This document shows, piece after piece, positions 7,449-15,595 of a DNA stretch of 64,000 nucleotides. The stretch covers positions 1 to 64,000 of IMG/VR virus record IMGVR_UViG_3300036770_004813, one strand, 5' to 3'. The number at the start of each line of letters is the position of its first letter. Position 1 is the stretch's first letter. The notes beneath the pieces are model-generated. The model ran no database searches. It was not told the DNA's origin and saw only the letters and a list, made by a program, of their open reading frames with translations. A program made the position numbers and the translations under genes. This stretch comes from a virus.

Positions 7449-8134
7449 CTGATTGGCGAGCGCTGTGTGCTGAGCTGCTAGAAGCGTGGGATAGCTACGG
7501 CAGCGGCGGGGATGCTTGGGATCGAGCCCGCGCTGCCCTGGCCAAGCCTGAACCGGAGGGGCCGAGTGATGAAGTAAAGGGATTGCATGGCAAGTTCATT
7601 ATCCATAAAGCGAACGGCGAACCAGTCAAATATCCTTGCTTCGTGTTAAGAATTGACGGTAAAGACGCCGCAGCTATTTCAGCTTTTCGAGCTTATGCTA
7701 TCGCCACAGAAGACACCAAGCTTAGGCAGGATATGCTTGAGTTGATCTCACCACTAGCCCAGCCCGAGCCGGAGGGGCCGAGTGATAAAGAACTAGATCA
7801 TTGGATCATGGCTCAACCTCATCAGCAATGGGTCCCTAAAGCGACAGATCCAATCCGCTGTCATGAGTTAGATCAGCATGAACTGCGAGATTTTGCCCGC
7901 GCCGTCCTCGCCCGCTGGGGCCGCCCCGCCATCCAGCCGGTGCCGGTTACTGAGCGACTGCCGGGGCCGGAGGATTGTGATGAGGAGGGGAGGTGTTGGT
8001 GGGGATACACCGAAAGCGGGAATTGTGCTTACACCCAATGGCAGTTAAAACGGCAGGTGGACAGATGGGGTAGCGAATTGACATGGCTCCCCCACCACGC
8101 CCTGCCGGTGCCCACCAGCCAGGAGGCACCATAA
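7445..8134 (+). CDS. RALCAEL-type protein with C-terminal DUF551
   Basis: 229 aa. N-terminal WRALCAELLEAWD and KPEPEGPSDE segments are typical of a picocyanobacterial protein group of unknown role. The last 65 residues (PVPVTERLPGPEDCDEEGRC...LPHHALPVP) fit DUF551. The KPEPEGPSD segment occurs twice. The 3' end shares a 45-bp perfect repeat with the next gene. Confidence 0.75.
   Translation: MTDWRALCAELLEAWDSYGSGGDAWDRARAALAKPEPEGPSDEVKGLHGKFIIHKANGEPVKYPCFVLRIDGKDAAAISAFRAYAIATEDTKLRQDMLELISPLAQPEPEGPSDKELDHWIMAQPHQQWVPKATDPIRCHELDQHELRDFARAVLARWGRPAIQPVPVTERLPGPEDCDEEGRCWWGYTESGNCAYTQWQLKRQVDRWGSELTWLPHHALPVPTSQEAP
8082..8126 (+). repeat. 45-bp direct repeat, copy 1
   Basis: Identical to 8459-8503; encodes the WLPHHALPVPTSQE end of both tandem DUF551 genes. 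Confidence 0.9.
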
Positions 8135-8145
8135 CCAATCCGAAG

Positions 8146-8508
8146 ATGCCAACAGAGGACGATATGAACGACCTGGCAGACGACCTGCTGGGGATCGTGC
8201 TGCCCGAGGGCTCCGGCGCCAGGCTGATTACGCGAGCCCTAGAGCTGTGGGGTCGCCCCGCCATCAAGCCGGTGCCGGTCGCTGAGCGACTGCCGGGGGT
8301 GGAGGATTGCTTTCCTGGCGATTGCGGGCAGCGTAGTTACAAGTGCTGGGCACAGCAATATCACACCGACAGCAATGGCGAGCCGTTGCAGACCGTAGCT
8401 GAGGCCTGGGATCTGGTCGATTACCGACTGCTGGCCAGGTGCCGCAGATGGTATTACGCATGGCTCCCCCACCACGCCCTGCCGGTGCCCACCAGCCAGG
8501 AGGACTAA
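8146..8508 (+). CDS. Second DUF551 protein (tandem paralogue)
   Basis: 120 aa from ATG 8146. A short helical start (EDDMNDLADDLLGIVLP) is followed by a DUF551 segment nearly the same as in the preceding gene (GRPAIKPVPVAERLPGVEDC, ...LPHHALPVPTSQE). The two genes arose by tandem duplication with replacement of the N-terminal part. It ends 4 nt into the convergent integrase gene. Confidence 0.7.
   Translation: MPTEDDMNDLADDLLGIVLPEGSGARLITRALELWGRPAIKPVPVAERLPGVEDCFPGDCGQRSYKCWAQQYHTDSNGEPLQTVAEAWDLVDYRLLARCRRWYYAWLPHHALPVPTSQED
8459..8503 (+). repeat. 45-bp direct repeat, copy 2
   Basis: Identical to 8082-8126. Confidence 0.9.
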
Positions 8509-9704
8509 TCCAACCCCTGTAACCCCGCCACCTTCTCCAACAACTTCGGCTGATCCAACCGTCTGCCATAGGTGCTCAGATGCACAGCAGGGCTATGACC
8601 CATCAGCTCGGCACATTCCCGCACCGATAAGCCCATCTCAATTCCGAGCCGTAGTGCAAAGGCATGGCGCAGGCCGTAGGGCACCAGCTCCGCCCTGAGC
8701 TTGCCCGTTGCATCCTTCTGGCCTTTCAGCCGTGCCAGTTGCTTCGCCAGGATCTCCCCAGGCGATTCAGCACCAACCACCGCTGCAGGCAACCCATATT
8801 CCTGCCACCGCAACAGCAGCCCATGGCAATCAGACGGCCATCCCCTAGGCGGCACTGCTGGCACCTGTCTACGGCCCACGCTGCCCCTTGAGCTGCGCTT
8901 CTCTCGTTGCACCGTGACCACCAGCAACCGGCCCTGCTGTGCAACCTGGAGGCCCTGCAGTTCAGCAGGCCGCAGGCCGAACACAATCAAGCAATCCCAG
9001 GCCACTAGATCAGCAGCGGTGAGCCTGCTCCTGCTGATCCGCTCGCGCAGTTCCTCAATCTCCTCATCGGTGAAGGCCATCACACCTTCAGGATGTGCAG
9101 CGGCCCTGCCATTCCCGCGCAGGGGAGCCAACCCATCGGGCCATGGCCAGCCAGCTTCTTTCCATAGCCTGCGGAAACGATCGTGGGCCATCTGCCGTGC
9201 CCTGCTATTTGGCTCCCACTGCCGCAACGTGGTTGTCAGGAGCGTCAAGTCATCAGGCCAGGTCTGTTTGCCTGCCACCTTCTCCAGAGCCTTCAGATAG
9301 GGCAGATAGGTGCGCTCCCAGGTGCGCTCGCTGATCCGCTCACCAACAACAGCAAACCGCAGGTTCTCCCTCGCCCTCGCCAGCACCGCAGGAGACAACC
9401 GACCCGGATCCTCTGCTGAGGGTGCCAACGGATCAGGCCATTGCCAAGAGCCAGCTATCACGGCATCAAAGATCAGGCACGCCTCGGCCAGTGCTGCCGC
9501 TGCCGTGGATGGCCCTGGAGGGGTGCTGAGCAGCAGTGCCCTTTGAGCCGGTGCCCCCTTGCCCTCCCCAGGCCTTGGTGGCAGCTCAGATGAGAGGAGT
9601 TGCAGCCGATCACGCAATAGCCGCAGGAACCACCCAGGCCGCCCCTGGCGATGCCTCTTGAACTGCCTTGATAGGTCCGCTAACCAGTCCTGTCTTTTCG
9701 CCAT
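8505..9704 (-). CDS. int: Tyrosine recombinase (phage integrase)
   Basis: 399 aa. The C-terminal catalytic domain shows Arg in FGLRPAEL (about 245), a basic beta-hairpin with Lys (REKRSS, about 270), YGLRHAF (about 345; the usual first His of HxxR is Tyr), MGHSP (His about 367) and the nucleophile Tyr in LSTYGRR (about 377). The N-terminal half is an SAM-like core-binding domain plus an arm-binding region. Start is ATG 9704. GAGTCAAA arm-type repeats lie just upstream and a tRNA-Arg 3' fragment 160 nt away, so the enzyme should recombine att sites in a tRNA-Arg gene. Confidence 0.9.
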   Translation of the reverse strand: MAKRQDWLADLSRQFKRHRQGRPGWFLRLLRDRLQLLSSELPPRPGEGKGAPAQRALLLSTPPGPSTAAAALAEACLIFDAVIAGSWQWPDPLAPSAEDPGRLSPAVLARARENLRFAVVGERISERTWERTYLPYLKALEKVAGKQTWPDDLTLLTTTLRQWEPNSRARQMAHDRFRRLWKEAGWPWPDGLAPLRGNGRAAAHPEGVMAFTDEEIEELRERISRSRLTAADLVAWDCLIVFGLRPAELQGLQVAQQGRLLVVTVQREKRSSRGSVGRRQVPAVPPRGWPSDCHGLLLRWQEYGLPAAVVGAESPGEILAKQLARLKGQKDATGKLRAELVPYGLRHAFALRLGIEMGLSVRECAELMGHSPAVHLSTYGRRLDQPKLLEKVAGLQGLD

Positions 9705-9707
9705 GGG

Positions 9708-9740
9708 TTTTGACTCACCCGAGTCAAATTTGAGTCAAAT
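9708..9740. repeat. Probable integrase arm-type sites, left
   Basis: TTTTGACTC, GAGTCAAAT and TGAGTCAAAT within 33 nt (one inverted, two direct). Further copies occur at 9957-9989 on the other side of the tRNA-like core. Confidence 0.55.
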
Positions 9741-9837
9741 CCTGACCCATCGTGGTCGTTTTTGACCCTTTTTGACCCATGTTTGCGTGATCCGGCAACC
9801 CTGCAGGGCAGCTCGAAACCCAGTCAGAACAGGGCTA

Positions 9838-9861
9838 AATCCCAGTGGTACTAGGGTTTTT
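9838..9861 (+). terminator. Possible terminator hairpin in att region
   Basis: AATCCCAGT and ACTAGGGTTT can pair with a short loop and end in TTTTT. It could instead be part of the att architecture. Confidence 0.3.
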
Positions 9862-9867
9862 GATTAA

Positions 9868-9911
9868 CGCCCCCTGCTGGATTCGAACCAGCGACCGGCT
9901 GCTTAGAAGGC
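9868..9911 (-). other. Phage attachment core: 3' half of a tRNA-Arg(UCU)
   Basis: On the minus strand this reads anticodon loop CTTCTAA, variable region, a full T-arm (GCTGG TTCGAAT CCAGC) and acceptor end AGGGGGCG. The 5' half is missing: bases upstream of the anticodon loop do not pair with the 3' stem strand GCAGC. Phages that integrate in tRNA genes carry such 3' halves in attP to rebuild the tRNA. Integrase lies directly beside it and phage genes lie on both sides, which points to attP rather than attL or attR. Confidence 0.75.
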
Positions 9912-9956
9912 TAAAGGTTTATGCCTGGAACCCTTGCACTGCAGTGCTTTTGAGGC

Positions 9957-9989
9957 TTGAGTCGAGGGAGGAAGTCAAAAGTGAGTCAA
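9957..9989. repeat. Probable integrase arm-type sites, right
   Basis: TTGAGTC, AGTCAAA and GAGTCAA in 33 nt, matching the left-side repeats and bracketing the tRNA-like core. Confidence 0.5.
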
Positions 9990-10000
9990 GCGAGCAACAA

Positions 10001-10237
10001 TTAAAGCTGTGACTGATTTTGCGCAGTTTCATTCTCTTTGCGCAATTTAGGATTATACGTTTCGTACCCCACCTTAAATCCACCCCCTGCCGCGCCACCG
10101 ATACCCATAATTGGCAGCCCAGTTAGCCAGCATTCTGTAGCCTTGTTACCCGATAAGCGACAGTCCAAGATGTAGCCAGCTCCTGCAAGTGCTGACATCA
10201 TTGAAACGCTAAAAATTGCGGTGATAATAGGATTCAT
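10001..10237 (-). CDS. Small membrane protein, possible holin
   Basis: 78 aa with two hydrophobic segments (IITAIFSVSMMSALAGAGYIL and LPIMGIGGAAGGG) and a charged C-terminus. Last gene of the late unit, ATGA-coupled to another membrane protein. Holin is a reasonable guess from size and topology; the recognisable endolysin is on the other strand at 29.8 kb. Confidence 0.5.
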   Translation of the reverse strand: MNPIITAIFSVSMMSALAGAGYILDCRLSGNKATECWLTGLPIMGIGGAAGGGFKVGYETYNPKLRKENETAQNQSQL

Positions 10238-10656
10238 GGCTTAGCTTCCGTTTGCTGCCGGATTGTTTCTTGTATCACCTCATTTCTGCCTAGGTTTGCA
10301 TCAACTAATGCCAGAAGTGCGACCAATAATGCCAGATAAGGGACGAGGTTTGTGATGCTCCAGGTTGCTACATTTGTTGCGCCTTTACGGACGGCATCAG
10401 ATGCTATTAGGGTATCAACCTTAACTGTTAGGGCAGCAAGATCGTCTTTTGTCATCATTCTGCTCTCTAGGTCAAATTGTCTCTTTTCTAATCCTTCAAC
10501 TTTTGCAAGTGCGCTTGTCGTATATGTTTGACTATGTTTAAGATCATTTTGCATAGCAAGTAACATGCCGCGCATTTCTGCTACGCTCTCAACTATTGGC
10601 AGCAACTGCTTAAAGTCCACCTCGGCAGTCAAGGGAGTTTGAGTATCATCTATCAT
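10234..10656 (-). CDS. Coiled-coil protein with C-terminal membrane helix
   Basis: 140 aa: coiled coil over about residues 15-95, then a membrane helix (LVPYLALLVALLALVDAN). The layout resembles holin-accessory or haemolysin XhlA-like proteins. The start follows the GGGAAAACT motif by a single base; a later start (TTG or GTG within the first 13 codons) is possible. Confidence 0.55.
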   Translation of the reverse strand: MIDDTQTPLTAEVDFKQLLPIVESVAEMRGMLLAMQNDLKHSQTYTTSALAKVEGLEKRQFDLESRMMTKDDLAALTVKVDTLIASDAVRKGATNVATWSITNLVPYLALLVALLALVDANLGRNEVIQETIRQQTEAKP

Positions 10657-10763
10657 CAGTTTTCCCGTCTGGTGGGGTTAAGTTTTATGTGCGCCACCCC
10701 CGCCAGGCCATTGAGGCTGGTGACCAGGGCCTGGAGGATGTGCTCGCGGCGGGAGGTGGTCAT
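10656..10763 (-). pseudogene. 35-codon remnant of a tail-completion-like gene
   Basis: MTTSRREHILQALVTSLNG resembles the start of small phage neck or tail-terminator proteins, but the frame ends after 35 codons within the GGGAAAACT motif. ATGA overlap with the LamG gene upstream. It could also be a genuine mini-protein. Confidence 0.35.
10658..10666 (-). promoter_or_regulatory. Late start-associated motif GGGAAAACT
   Basis: Followed by G and then the ATG of 10234-10656. It also supplies the stop of the preceding short ORF (REN-stop). Confidence 0.65.
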
Positions 10764-11530
10764 GAGTCAGGGAAGGGGGCGGTGGGCAGCGCAAGGATGT
10801 TGGTCCCGGCGTGGACCATCTTTCCGGCATTTGCTCCGGTGCCTACTTCGTAGCGGGCGATTCCTTTTGTAACTCGAAATTCGTCTAAGTAGCCAATAAA
10901 TGGTTCAATATTGGTATGCGTGTATCCACCAATGGTGGGATTTCGAGTCGTGTCGATCAGATTTTGATTGCAAGTTCCCGATACCACCAAATCGCCCTGG
11001 GCGTAAATCTTTAGCCCATTTGTTAATGCATTTTCTCTAACGATCGCCACGAAAGCCCAGTCATTCAACGAAACATTCAGCGCAGGCGAAACAATAGGTG
11101 TGCCACCACCGCTAGGTGTTGAGATAAAGAAGGGTCGATTATCGGCGGTCAATCCCAGTATAAAGTAGTTTACACCGCTTTGCGATTGCGAGAAAAAGAT
11201 TCCAGCTTGATTGTTGGTAGTAGTGCGATAGAGCCAACCTTCTACAGTAAACGGATCGAGGCCGTAGGCAAAACTTGAACTGGCAGATGTGAAGATTCTA
11301 GCCCCAGATCCATTGCCTGGAAAGAAAAGGGAGCTTCCGCCAAACCTTGATTGCGATGTGCTATTTACAGCGCTAAAAATTGATGTCAGCGAAAGTTTAT
11401 TCGGGCTGCTGTCAATAATTGACGTGCTGCTGTTGGTGCCATTGCCATGCAGCAGGAGGGAAACATTCGAAAAGTAGGGATCTTTTTCAACACCTCCAAA
11501 CCTCCCCGAATCAATCCAGATCACTGCCAT
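10760..11530 (-). CDS. LamG/concanavalin-like tail protein
   Basis: 256 aa. After a short attachment start (MAVIWIDSGRFGGVEKDPYF) comes one laminin-G-like sandwich (about residues 22-235), with VSLLLHGNGTNSSTSIIDSS at the start and FIGYLDEFRVTKGIARY at the end. The same fold occurs twice in the tail-tip protein at 18964-22911. Such domains bind glycans; a role in host recognition is likely. Confidence 0.7.
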   Translation of the reverse strand: MAVIWIDSGRFGGVEKDPYFSNVSLLLHGNGTNSSTSIIDSSPNKLSLTSIFSAVNSTSQSRFGGSSLFFPGNGSGARIFTSASSSFAYGLDPFTVEGWLYRTTTNNQAGIFFSQSQSGVNYFILGLTADNRPFFISTPSGGGTPIVSPALNVSLNDWAFVAIVRENALTNGLKIYAQGDLVVSGTCNQNLIDTTRNPTIGGYTHTNIEPFIGYLDEFRVTKGIARYEVGTGANAGKMVHAGTNILALPTAPFPDS

Positions 11531-12198
11531 CAGACCTTCTCCCAGATCAACGATTCCCGCTCCTCAGTCTCGGGATCATCCGGCAGGAACTGGCCATCCT
11601 CGCCGCGAGCCTGAACCACCACCCACAGATCGCCGGCACCGTCCACCCACTCCTGTCCCAGATACTCAGCAGCAGGCCGCGCAGCGCCGCCCAGTGCCGC
11701 CACAAACACCTCGGGCAGGTGCAGGCTGATCGCCAGCATCCGCACCTCCTGAAGCAGCTCGGCGGACACCAATCCGCCACGACGGAGCGCAATCCAAGCC
11801 GCCCGGAAATCGTCTACATCGCCACCGCCAGCAGCAGCCAGCAGTGTGGGGGGCAGGCTGATCGCTGCAGCCGGGGCCGTGCTCAGGCCGCCGCCCAGCA
11901 GGGCGTTGATCGCCGGATGGGCCAATAGGGTGCGTTTGAACATCCGCCAGTCGGCAGGCGGCACGGGTGGCGGCAGATCGAGCACGATCCACCCCCAGCG
12001 CCACTCCAGCGCCTCCAGGTCTACCGTGCGAGTCTGGCTCGCCTGCTGGCCAGGGCCGATCTCAGGCGCAGGCTCACGCACCACCCGGAGCACGATGTAG
12101 CGGGAGTCCAGCTCTTGCACGGGCTCATCATCGGCCCTGGGGTAGTCTCGAATCTGGGCGGTTTCGGTGTCGTAAAGTACAAGATCTCTCATGATCAC
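11530..12198 (-). CDS. Unknown tail-fibre-associated protein
   Basis: 222 aa, GTG start at 12198 overlapping the fibre stop codon (ATG 12192 is an alternative). The middle is Ala/Gly/Pro-rich. The C-terminus, RGEDGQFLPDDPETEE, resembles the end of the protein at 13721-13978 (RDEEGKFLADDPATPD), a short shared interaction tail. Fibre assembly or attachment is inferred from position. Confidence 0.55.
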   Translation of the reverse strand: MIMRDLVLYDTETAQIRDYPRADDEPVQELDSRYIVLRVVREPAPEIGPGQQASQTRTVDLEALEWRWGWIVLDLPPPVPPADWRMFKRTLLAHPAINALLGGGLSTAPAAAISLPPTLLAAAGGGDVDDFRAAWIALRRGGLVSAELLQEVRMLAISLHLPEVFVAALGGAARPAAEYLGQEWVDGAGDLWVVVQARGEDGQFLPDDPETEERESLIWEKV

Positions 12199-13343
12199 GC
12201 CCTGCGCACGAATAGCGAAACCTTGAGGCCCGCTCCGGCCACCGTGCTGCCAATCTGGTCAATGTCGATGCTGATTTCAGCGTCGTCCGCCAGGCTGGAA
12301 TCTGTGATCGTTGCGGCGCTGGCTGCTGTGGTGCTGGTAAACTCGCCGGCGTCAATGCTGAGTTTCGTACCTAGCACGCTGGTCCCTGCCTCGTTGATGT
12401 CAACGATCAGCGTGCTGCCGGTCGGCGCTGTGTTTACGCTGGCCCGCACTGCCAACAGGGTTGCGGCAAACGGCATCCTGAAGCTGATCCGATAAGTACC
12501 GGTTGTGAGTGCAGTGGTTTCATCGCCAACGGGTATCACGATCACATCCTGAGGGTATGCCCAGTTGGCATCGTCTCGCAGGAATTTCCCGCTCGAAGCG
12601 CCTGTCTGTGGCGCCAACCCCGCCGCCGATGTCGTCACCAGTGGCAGGGTTGCATCATCTCCCGTGCTGCTGGCAAGCGTGCGGGTTGCGTCGTCGTAGC
12701 TGAGGTTGGTGCCTGGCGCAGGATCGCCCTGAGGCCCTTGAGGCCCCTCTGGTCCTGTAGGTCCGGTAGCCCCAGCAGGTCCAATCAGGCTCACCCCACT
12801 CGGCCACACGCCATCAGTTTTAGGGCCGTAAATAATGGGCCCATTTGTATTGATGAAATAATCACCATTCGAGCCGGTGCCGCTACTTGGTGCAGTGGTG
12901 CCGCTCAGTATTGTTCTGCCATCACTTCCGGCTGGCCCAGAAGGACCAATCGGACCAGCGGGTCCAGCCTGCCCCTCTGCAATGTTGAAAATTACACTGC
13001 CCCAACCGCTGCTAGTCTTCGGGCCATAAATATCTCCGTTGCTTGTATTTAGATAAAAGTCCCCGGTCTCGCCAACCCCAGATCCCGGCACTCCTGCGCC
13101 CTGTTGCCATGCCACAGGATCGCCCTGATCTCCCTTATCTCCCTTGTCACCCTTCAGCAGGGTGCCTGCCCCCCAGGCCCCAGACATCTTGGGGCCATAT
13201 AACCTGCTGGCCGTAAGATCAATATAAAACTCACCATCAGTACCTACGGCAACTGTTGGCGCCCCATTGCCCGAGAGAATGCTTTTCCCGGCAGGACCAA
13301 CTAGCCCGATACCACAAACTTTGATAACTCTAGGGCAGCTCAT
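12195..13343 (-). CDS. Collagen-like tail fibre
   Basis: 382 aa with three stretches of Gly-X-Y triplets (KGDKGDKGDQGDP, GPAGPIGPSGPAG, GPAGATGPTGPEGPQGPQG). They alternate with a repeated module of about 50 residues (TGDFYLNTSNGDIYGPK and its two relatives). The C-terminal 170 residues form a probable beta-rich knob. Such collagen repeats form trimeric fibre shafts in phages. Coupled by 4-nt overlaps to both neighbours. Confidence 0.8.
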   Translation of the reverse strand: MSCPRVIKVCGIGLVGPAGKSILSGNGAPTVAVGTDGEFYIDLTASRLYGPKMSGAWGAGTLLKGDKGDKGDQGDPVAWQQGAGVPGSGVGETGDFYLNTSNGDIYGPKTSSGWGSVIFNIAEGQAGPAGPIGPSGPAGSDGRTILSGTTAPSSGTGSNGDYFINTNGPIIYGPKTDGVWPSGVSLIGPAGATGPTGPEGPQGPQGDPAPGTNLSYDDATRTLASSTGDDATLPLVTTSAAGLAPQTGASSGKFLRDDANWAYPQDVIVIPVGDETTALTTGTYRISFRMPFAATLLAVRASVNTAPTGSTLIVDINEAGTSVLGTKLSIDAGEFTSTTAASAATITDSSLADDAEISIDIDQIGSTVAGAGLKVSLFVRRA

Positions 13344-13702
13344 GGTTCATCCCTCCTGCTACTGCGAACCCCTACGGTTACAGGGCCCGTCGCTAAAAAG
13401 TGATCATCAGCGTCTACATTTCCAGGGGCAATCAACAGCGCATCATATCGGTACGCTTTAGTAGTGCTGAGATTATTTACGAGATCCTCAGGGAAAATCA
13501 GTGTGATCTTCCCGTCGTTTGGTGATGTAACAGTTGTCACGGGGTAAATAGCGCGGGCTTTTGGATCAGATACAGAAGCATTTACATCCCAACCAGTGAA
13601 GGGCCATTCTTGTGTCCCTTCATCATCGGAGTACAGCTCAAAAGAAAGGGCAGCATCTTTCCCCTGCTCCATCTCCCAAGTTTCATCCTCAACCCAAGCC
13701 AT
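13340..13702 (-). CDS. Unknown tail or fibre-base protein
   Basis: 120 aa, beta-rich with the look of an immunoglobulin-like domain (AALSFELYSDDEG, ...KITLIFPEDLVNNL, FLATGPVTVGV). First of the fibre group; the GGGAAAACT motif is 20 nt before its ATG. Similar small proteins form fibre N-terminal or baseplate upper domains. Confidence 0.55.
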   Translation of the reverse strand: MAWVEDETWEMEQGKDAALSFELYSDDEGTQEWPFTGWDVNASVSDPKARAIYPVTTVTSPNDGKITLIFPEDLVNNLSTTKAYRYDALLIAPGNVDADDHFLATGPVTVGVRSSRRDEP

Positions 13703-13720
13703 AGCACTTGTGCTCTTGCC

Positions 13721-13978
13721 TTAGTTTTCCCGGTCTACTTCCACCCACGCTTCATCCACATCAGGCGTAGCGGGATCATCTGCTAGGAATTTGCCCTCTT
13801 CATCCCTCGCCCGTTCGGCTTCTACGGGGGCAGCTTTCTTGCTCGCCTTTTTCTTGCTCTCTACAGGAGCAGGAGCAGGAGCCACAGCCTCAGCAGCAGG
13901 GGGCTCAATGCCATGAAGAATCAGTGCCTGTTGCTGTTCAGGCGTAGAACCTGGGCTAAAGCTAAAGAGTTGAATCAT
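13721..13978 (-). CDS. Small Ala/Pro/Lys-rich structural protein
   Basis: 85 aa from the ATG at 13978 (an upstream in-frame ATG at 14050 would run through a terminator hairpin). Basic linker (ESKKKASKKAAPVEAE), then EEGKFLADDPATPDVDEAW. The last codons, DREN-stop, are the GGGAAAACTAA motif itself. Similar tails occur on capsid-region proteins of other phages. Confidence 0.55.
   Translation of the reverse strand: MIQLFSFSPGSTPEQQQALILHGIEPPAAEAVAPAPAPVESKKKASKKAAPVEAERARDEEGKFLADDPATPDVDEAWVEVDREN
13723..13731 (-). promoter_or_regulatory. Late start-associated motif GGGAAAACT
   Basis: Followed by AA; overlaps the stop codon of 13721-13978 and lies 20 nt before the ATG at 13702. Confidence 0.7.
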
Positions 13979-13996
13979 GATCAGAAGGGAGGCGGA

Positions 13997-14026
13997 TAAA
14001 AAGAAAGGGGAGGACAGGCCTCCCCT
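13997..14026 (-). terminator. Terminator after the capsid accessory gene
   Basis: AGGGGAGG/CCTCCCCT stem (14006-14013 with 14019-14026), followed on the minus strand by TTTCTTTTT. It would limit read-through from the capsid genes into the fibre genes. Confidence 0.75.
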
Positions 14027-14046
14027 AGGGTCATCACAATCAGCGA

Positions 14047-14529
14047 TCAACCACGCTGGATGTGGATTGTGGCGCCAGTGGTGTTAGCAGGAACAACCAA
14101 GCCATTTTCGCCGGCACCCGTGCCAGTACCAGCCACCAACCGCAGGGCTACCACGCGGATTTCTCCGGTCAGCGAACCAGCAGCTTTCACCAGGGCTTCC
14201 ACTTGTGCGCCAGTGAAACCAACTTCCGTTTGGGTCGTTCCATCGAAAACAATGGAGCCGATCCGGGCGTAGGTGGAAGCTGTGCCAACAGCAGCACCTT
14301 CTGCCACATGGGCCACTTCAATGAAGTAGCCTCCAGCAGCATCAGAGGCCGCACCCTGAGCAACAATTTTGAAAAAGTCGCAGGTGTTGAGTTTGAATGG
14401 CATCACCCGAGCTGCTCCCGTGCGGGATTCAGCGGCGACACCTTCTCCAGCTCGAACAGAACCGAAGATAACGGATTCGCGGTCAATAAATACCGCTTTC
14501 CGTGGAGCTAAACCAGTTGCCTTAGGCAT
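14047..14529 (-). CDS. Capsid accessory (decoration-like) protein
   Basis: 160 aa, directly after the major capsid gene and before a terminator. Beta-rich (GYFIEVAHVAEGAAVGTAST, ...EIRVVALRLVAGTGTGAGENG), with no recognisable enzyme motif. Position and composition suit a capsid decoration or stabilising protein; the exact family is not known to me. Confidence 0.55.
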   Translation of the reverse strand: MPKATGLAPRKAVFIDRESVIFGSVRAGEGVAAESRTGAARVMPFKLNTCDFFKIVAQGAASDAAGGYFIEVAHVAEGAAVGTASTYARIGSIVFDGTTQTEVGFTGAQVEALVKAAGSLTGEIRVVALRLVAGTGTGAGENGLVVPANTTGATIHIQRG

Positions 14530-14569
14530 AATTCAGATGGGGAATGAAGAACGGAATAAGCGGTAAGAA

Positions 14570-15595
14570 TCAGGCCGTGATCGCAGCGTTAGTGATGTTA
14601 TACAGGCGAGCCGCAGCACGCTTGTTTTCAATCACCATGGCGGCGTGCCAAGAGATCCGGGTCAGACGGGTCGGGGTGGCGAAAGATTCACCCACGTCAT
14701 AAACCACCAGGCCAGGCTGAGGATTGCCAGCTTGATCAAGGCTGGGGCCTTGAACACCACTCACCAGACCTTCGCCCATGCTGACGCAATAAACGGAAGC
14801 GGTGTTGGCACTGGAGCCCTCATCGAAGCCTTGAATGGCAACGTTGCGGGAATCCACGTCAGTTTTGATGATTTCTACGTCGCCGTAGAACATGGACTGA
14901 CGACCGATTTCGTTCAGTTCAAAATTCACCGTGCCAGACACGCCAGTGGCGCGAGAGGCAGCAGCAAAGCGAACTGCGAGCTTTTTGCCCATGATCAGCC
15001 GCTTCTGGGAGTTAGGCCCATCCACAGCATCAATCAGGTCATCCAATGCAGCGAAGCTCAGGCCAGCACCAGTGGCATGGTTAGCAATCGCTTGGGAAGA
15101 ACCGATGTTGATTTTGGTGCGCAGGCCATCCATTTCACGGCCAGCGGAAGAGGCGGAATTGCCCTTCACAAAGTCCCGCTCAATGCGCATGCGCAGGGCA
15201 CGGGCAGAAGCCTCGATCTGACGAGCGTGAGCATTACGACCAAACAGCGCGATTTTCGAGCTGTCGGTTTTGATGTCCTTCCCGTAGATCTTCAGCACTT
15301 CAGCTTCAGTTACGGTCGAACCTTGGCTGTCATCATTGGCCTCATCCAGCAGACGAGGATCAGTGGAAGGCAGCTCATCATCCATGGCATAGACGTAAGC
15401 GCCGCCATCAGTATTTACGAATGGGATGATGGGAGCCAGCTCGCCAGTGTTCAGAATGGCGCGAACGCCAAGTTCAAGGCCAGAAGCACCAGCGGTAGTG
15501 CGGAGGGCAAAAGCCTCCCAGAGAGTTGTAGAAGCCACGATAGAAAGGGTTAAAGAGGGTTGGTGGATGCTGCGAAGTCGCCTGCCTGGGGGCAT
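14570..15595 (-). CDS. Major capsid protein (HK97 fold)
   Basis: 341 aa from ATG 15595, or 322 aa from GTG 15538 (ASTTLWEAFALRTT). It contains the E-loop-like PIIPFVNTDGGAYVYAM, a spine-helix region (FGRNAHARQIEASARALRMRIE), P-domain pieces (NSQKRLIMGKKL) and the end RISWHAAMVIENKRAAARLYN, all usual for HK97-type coat proteins. The scaffold gene is immediately upstream. The leader holds three GGYGCGATGCC copies. Its place after the tail genes, 30 kb from portal and terminase, is unusual. Confidence 0.75.
   Translation of the reverse strand: MPPGRRLRSIHQPSLTLSIVASTTLWEAFALRTTAGASGLELGVRAILNTGELAPIIPFVNTDGGAYVYAMDDELPSTDPRLLDEANDDSQGSTVTEAEVLKIYGKDIKTDSSKIALFGRNAHARQIEASARALRMRIERDFVKGNSASSAGREMDGLRTKINIGSSQAIANHATGAGLSFAALDDLIDAVDGPNSQKRLIMGKKLAVRFAAASRATGVSGTVNFELNEIGRQSMFYGDVEIIKTDVDSRNVAIQGFDEGSSANTASVYCVSMGEGLVSGVQGPSLDQAGNPQPGLVVYDVGESFATPTRLTRISWHAAMVIENKRAAARLYNITNAAITA

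Noticed and set aside
9868-9911. A functional tRNA gene
   Set aside because: Only the 3' half is present; acceptor, D-arm and 5' anticodon strand cannot be found upstream on the minus strand.
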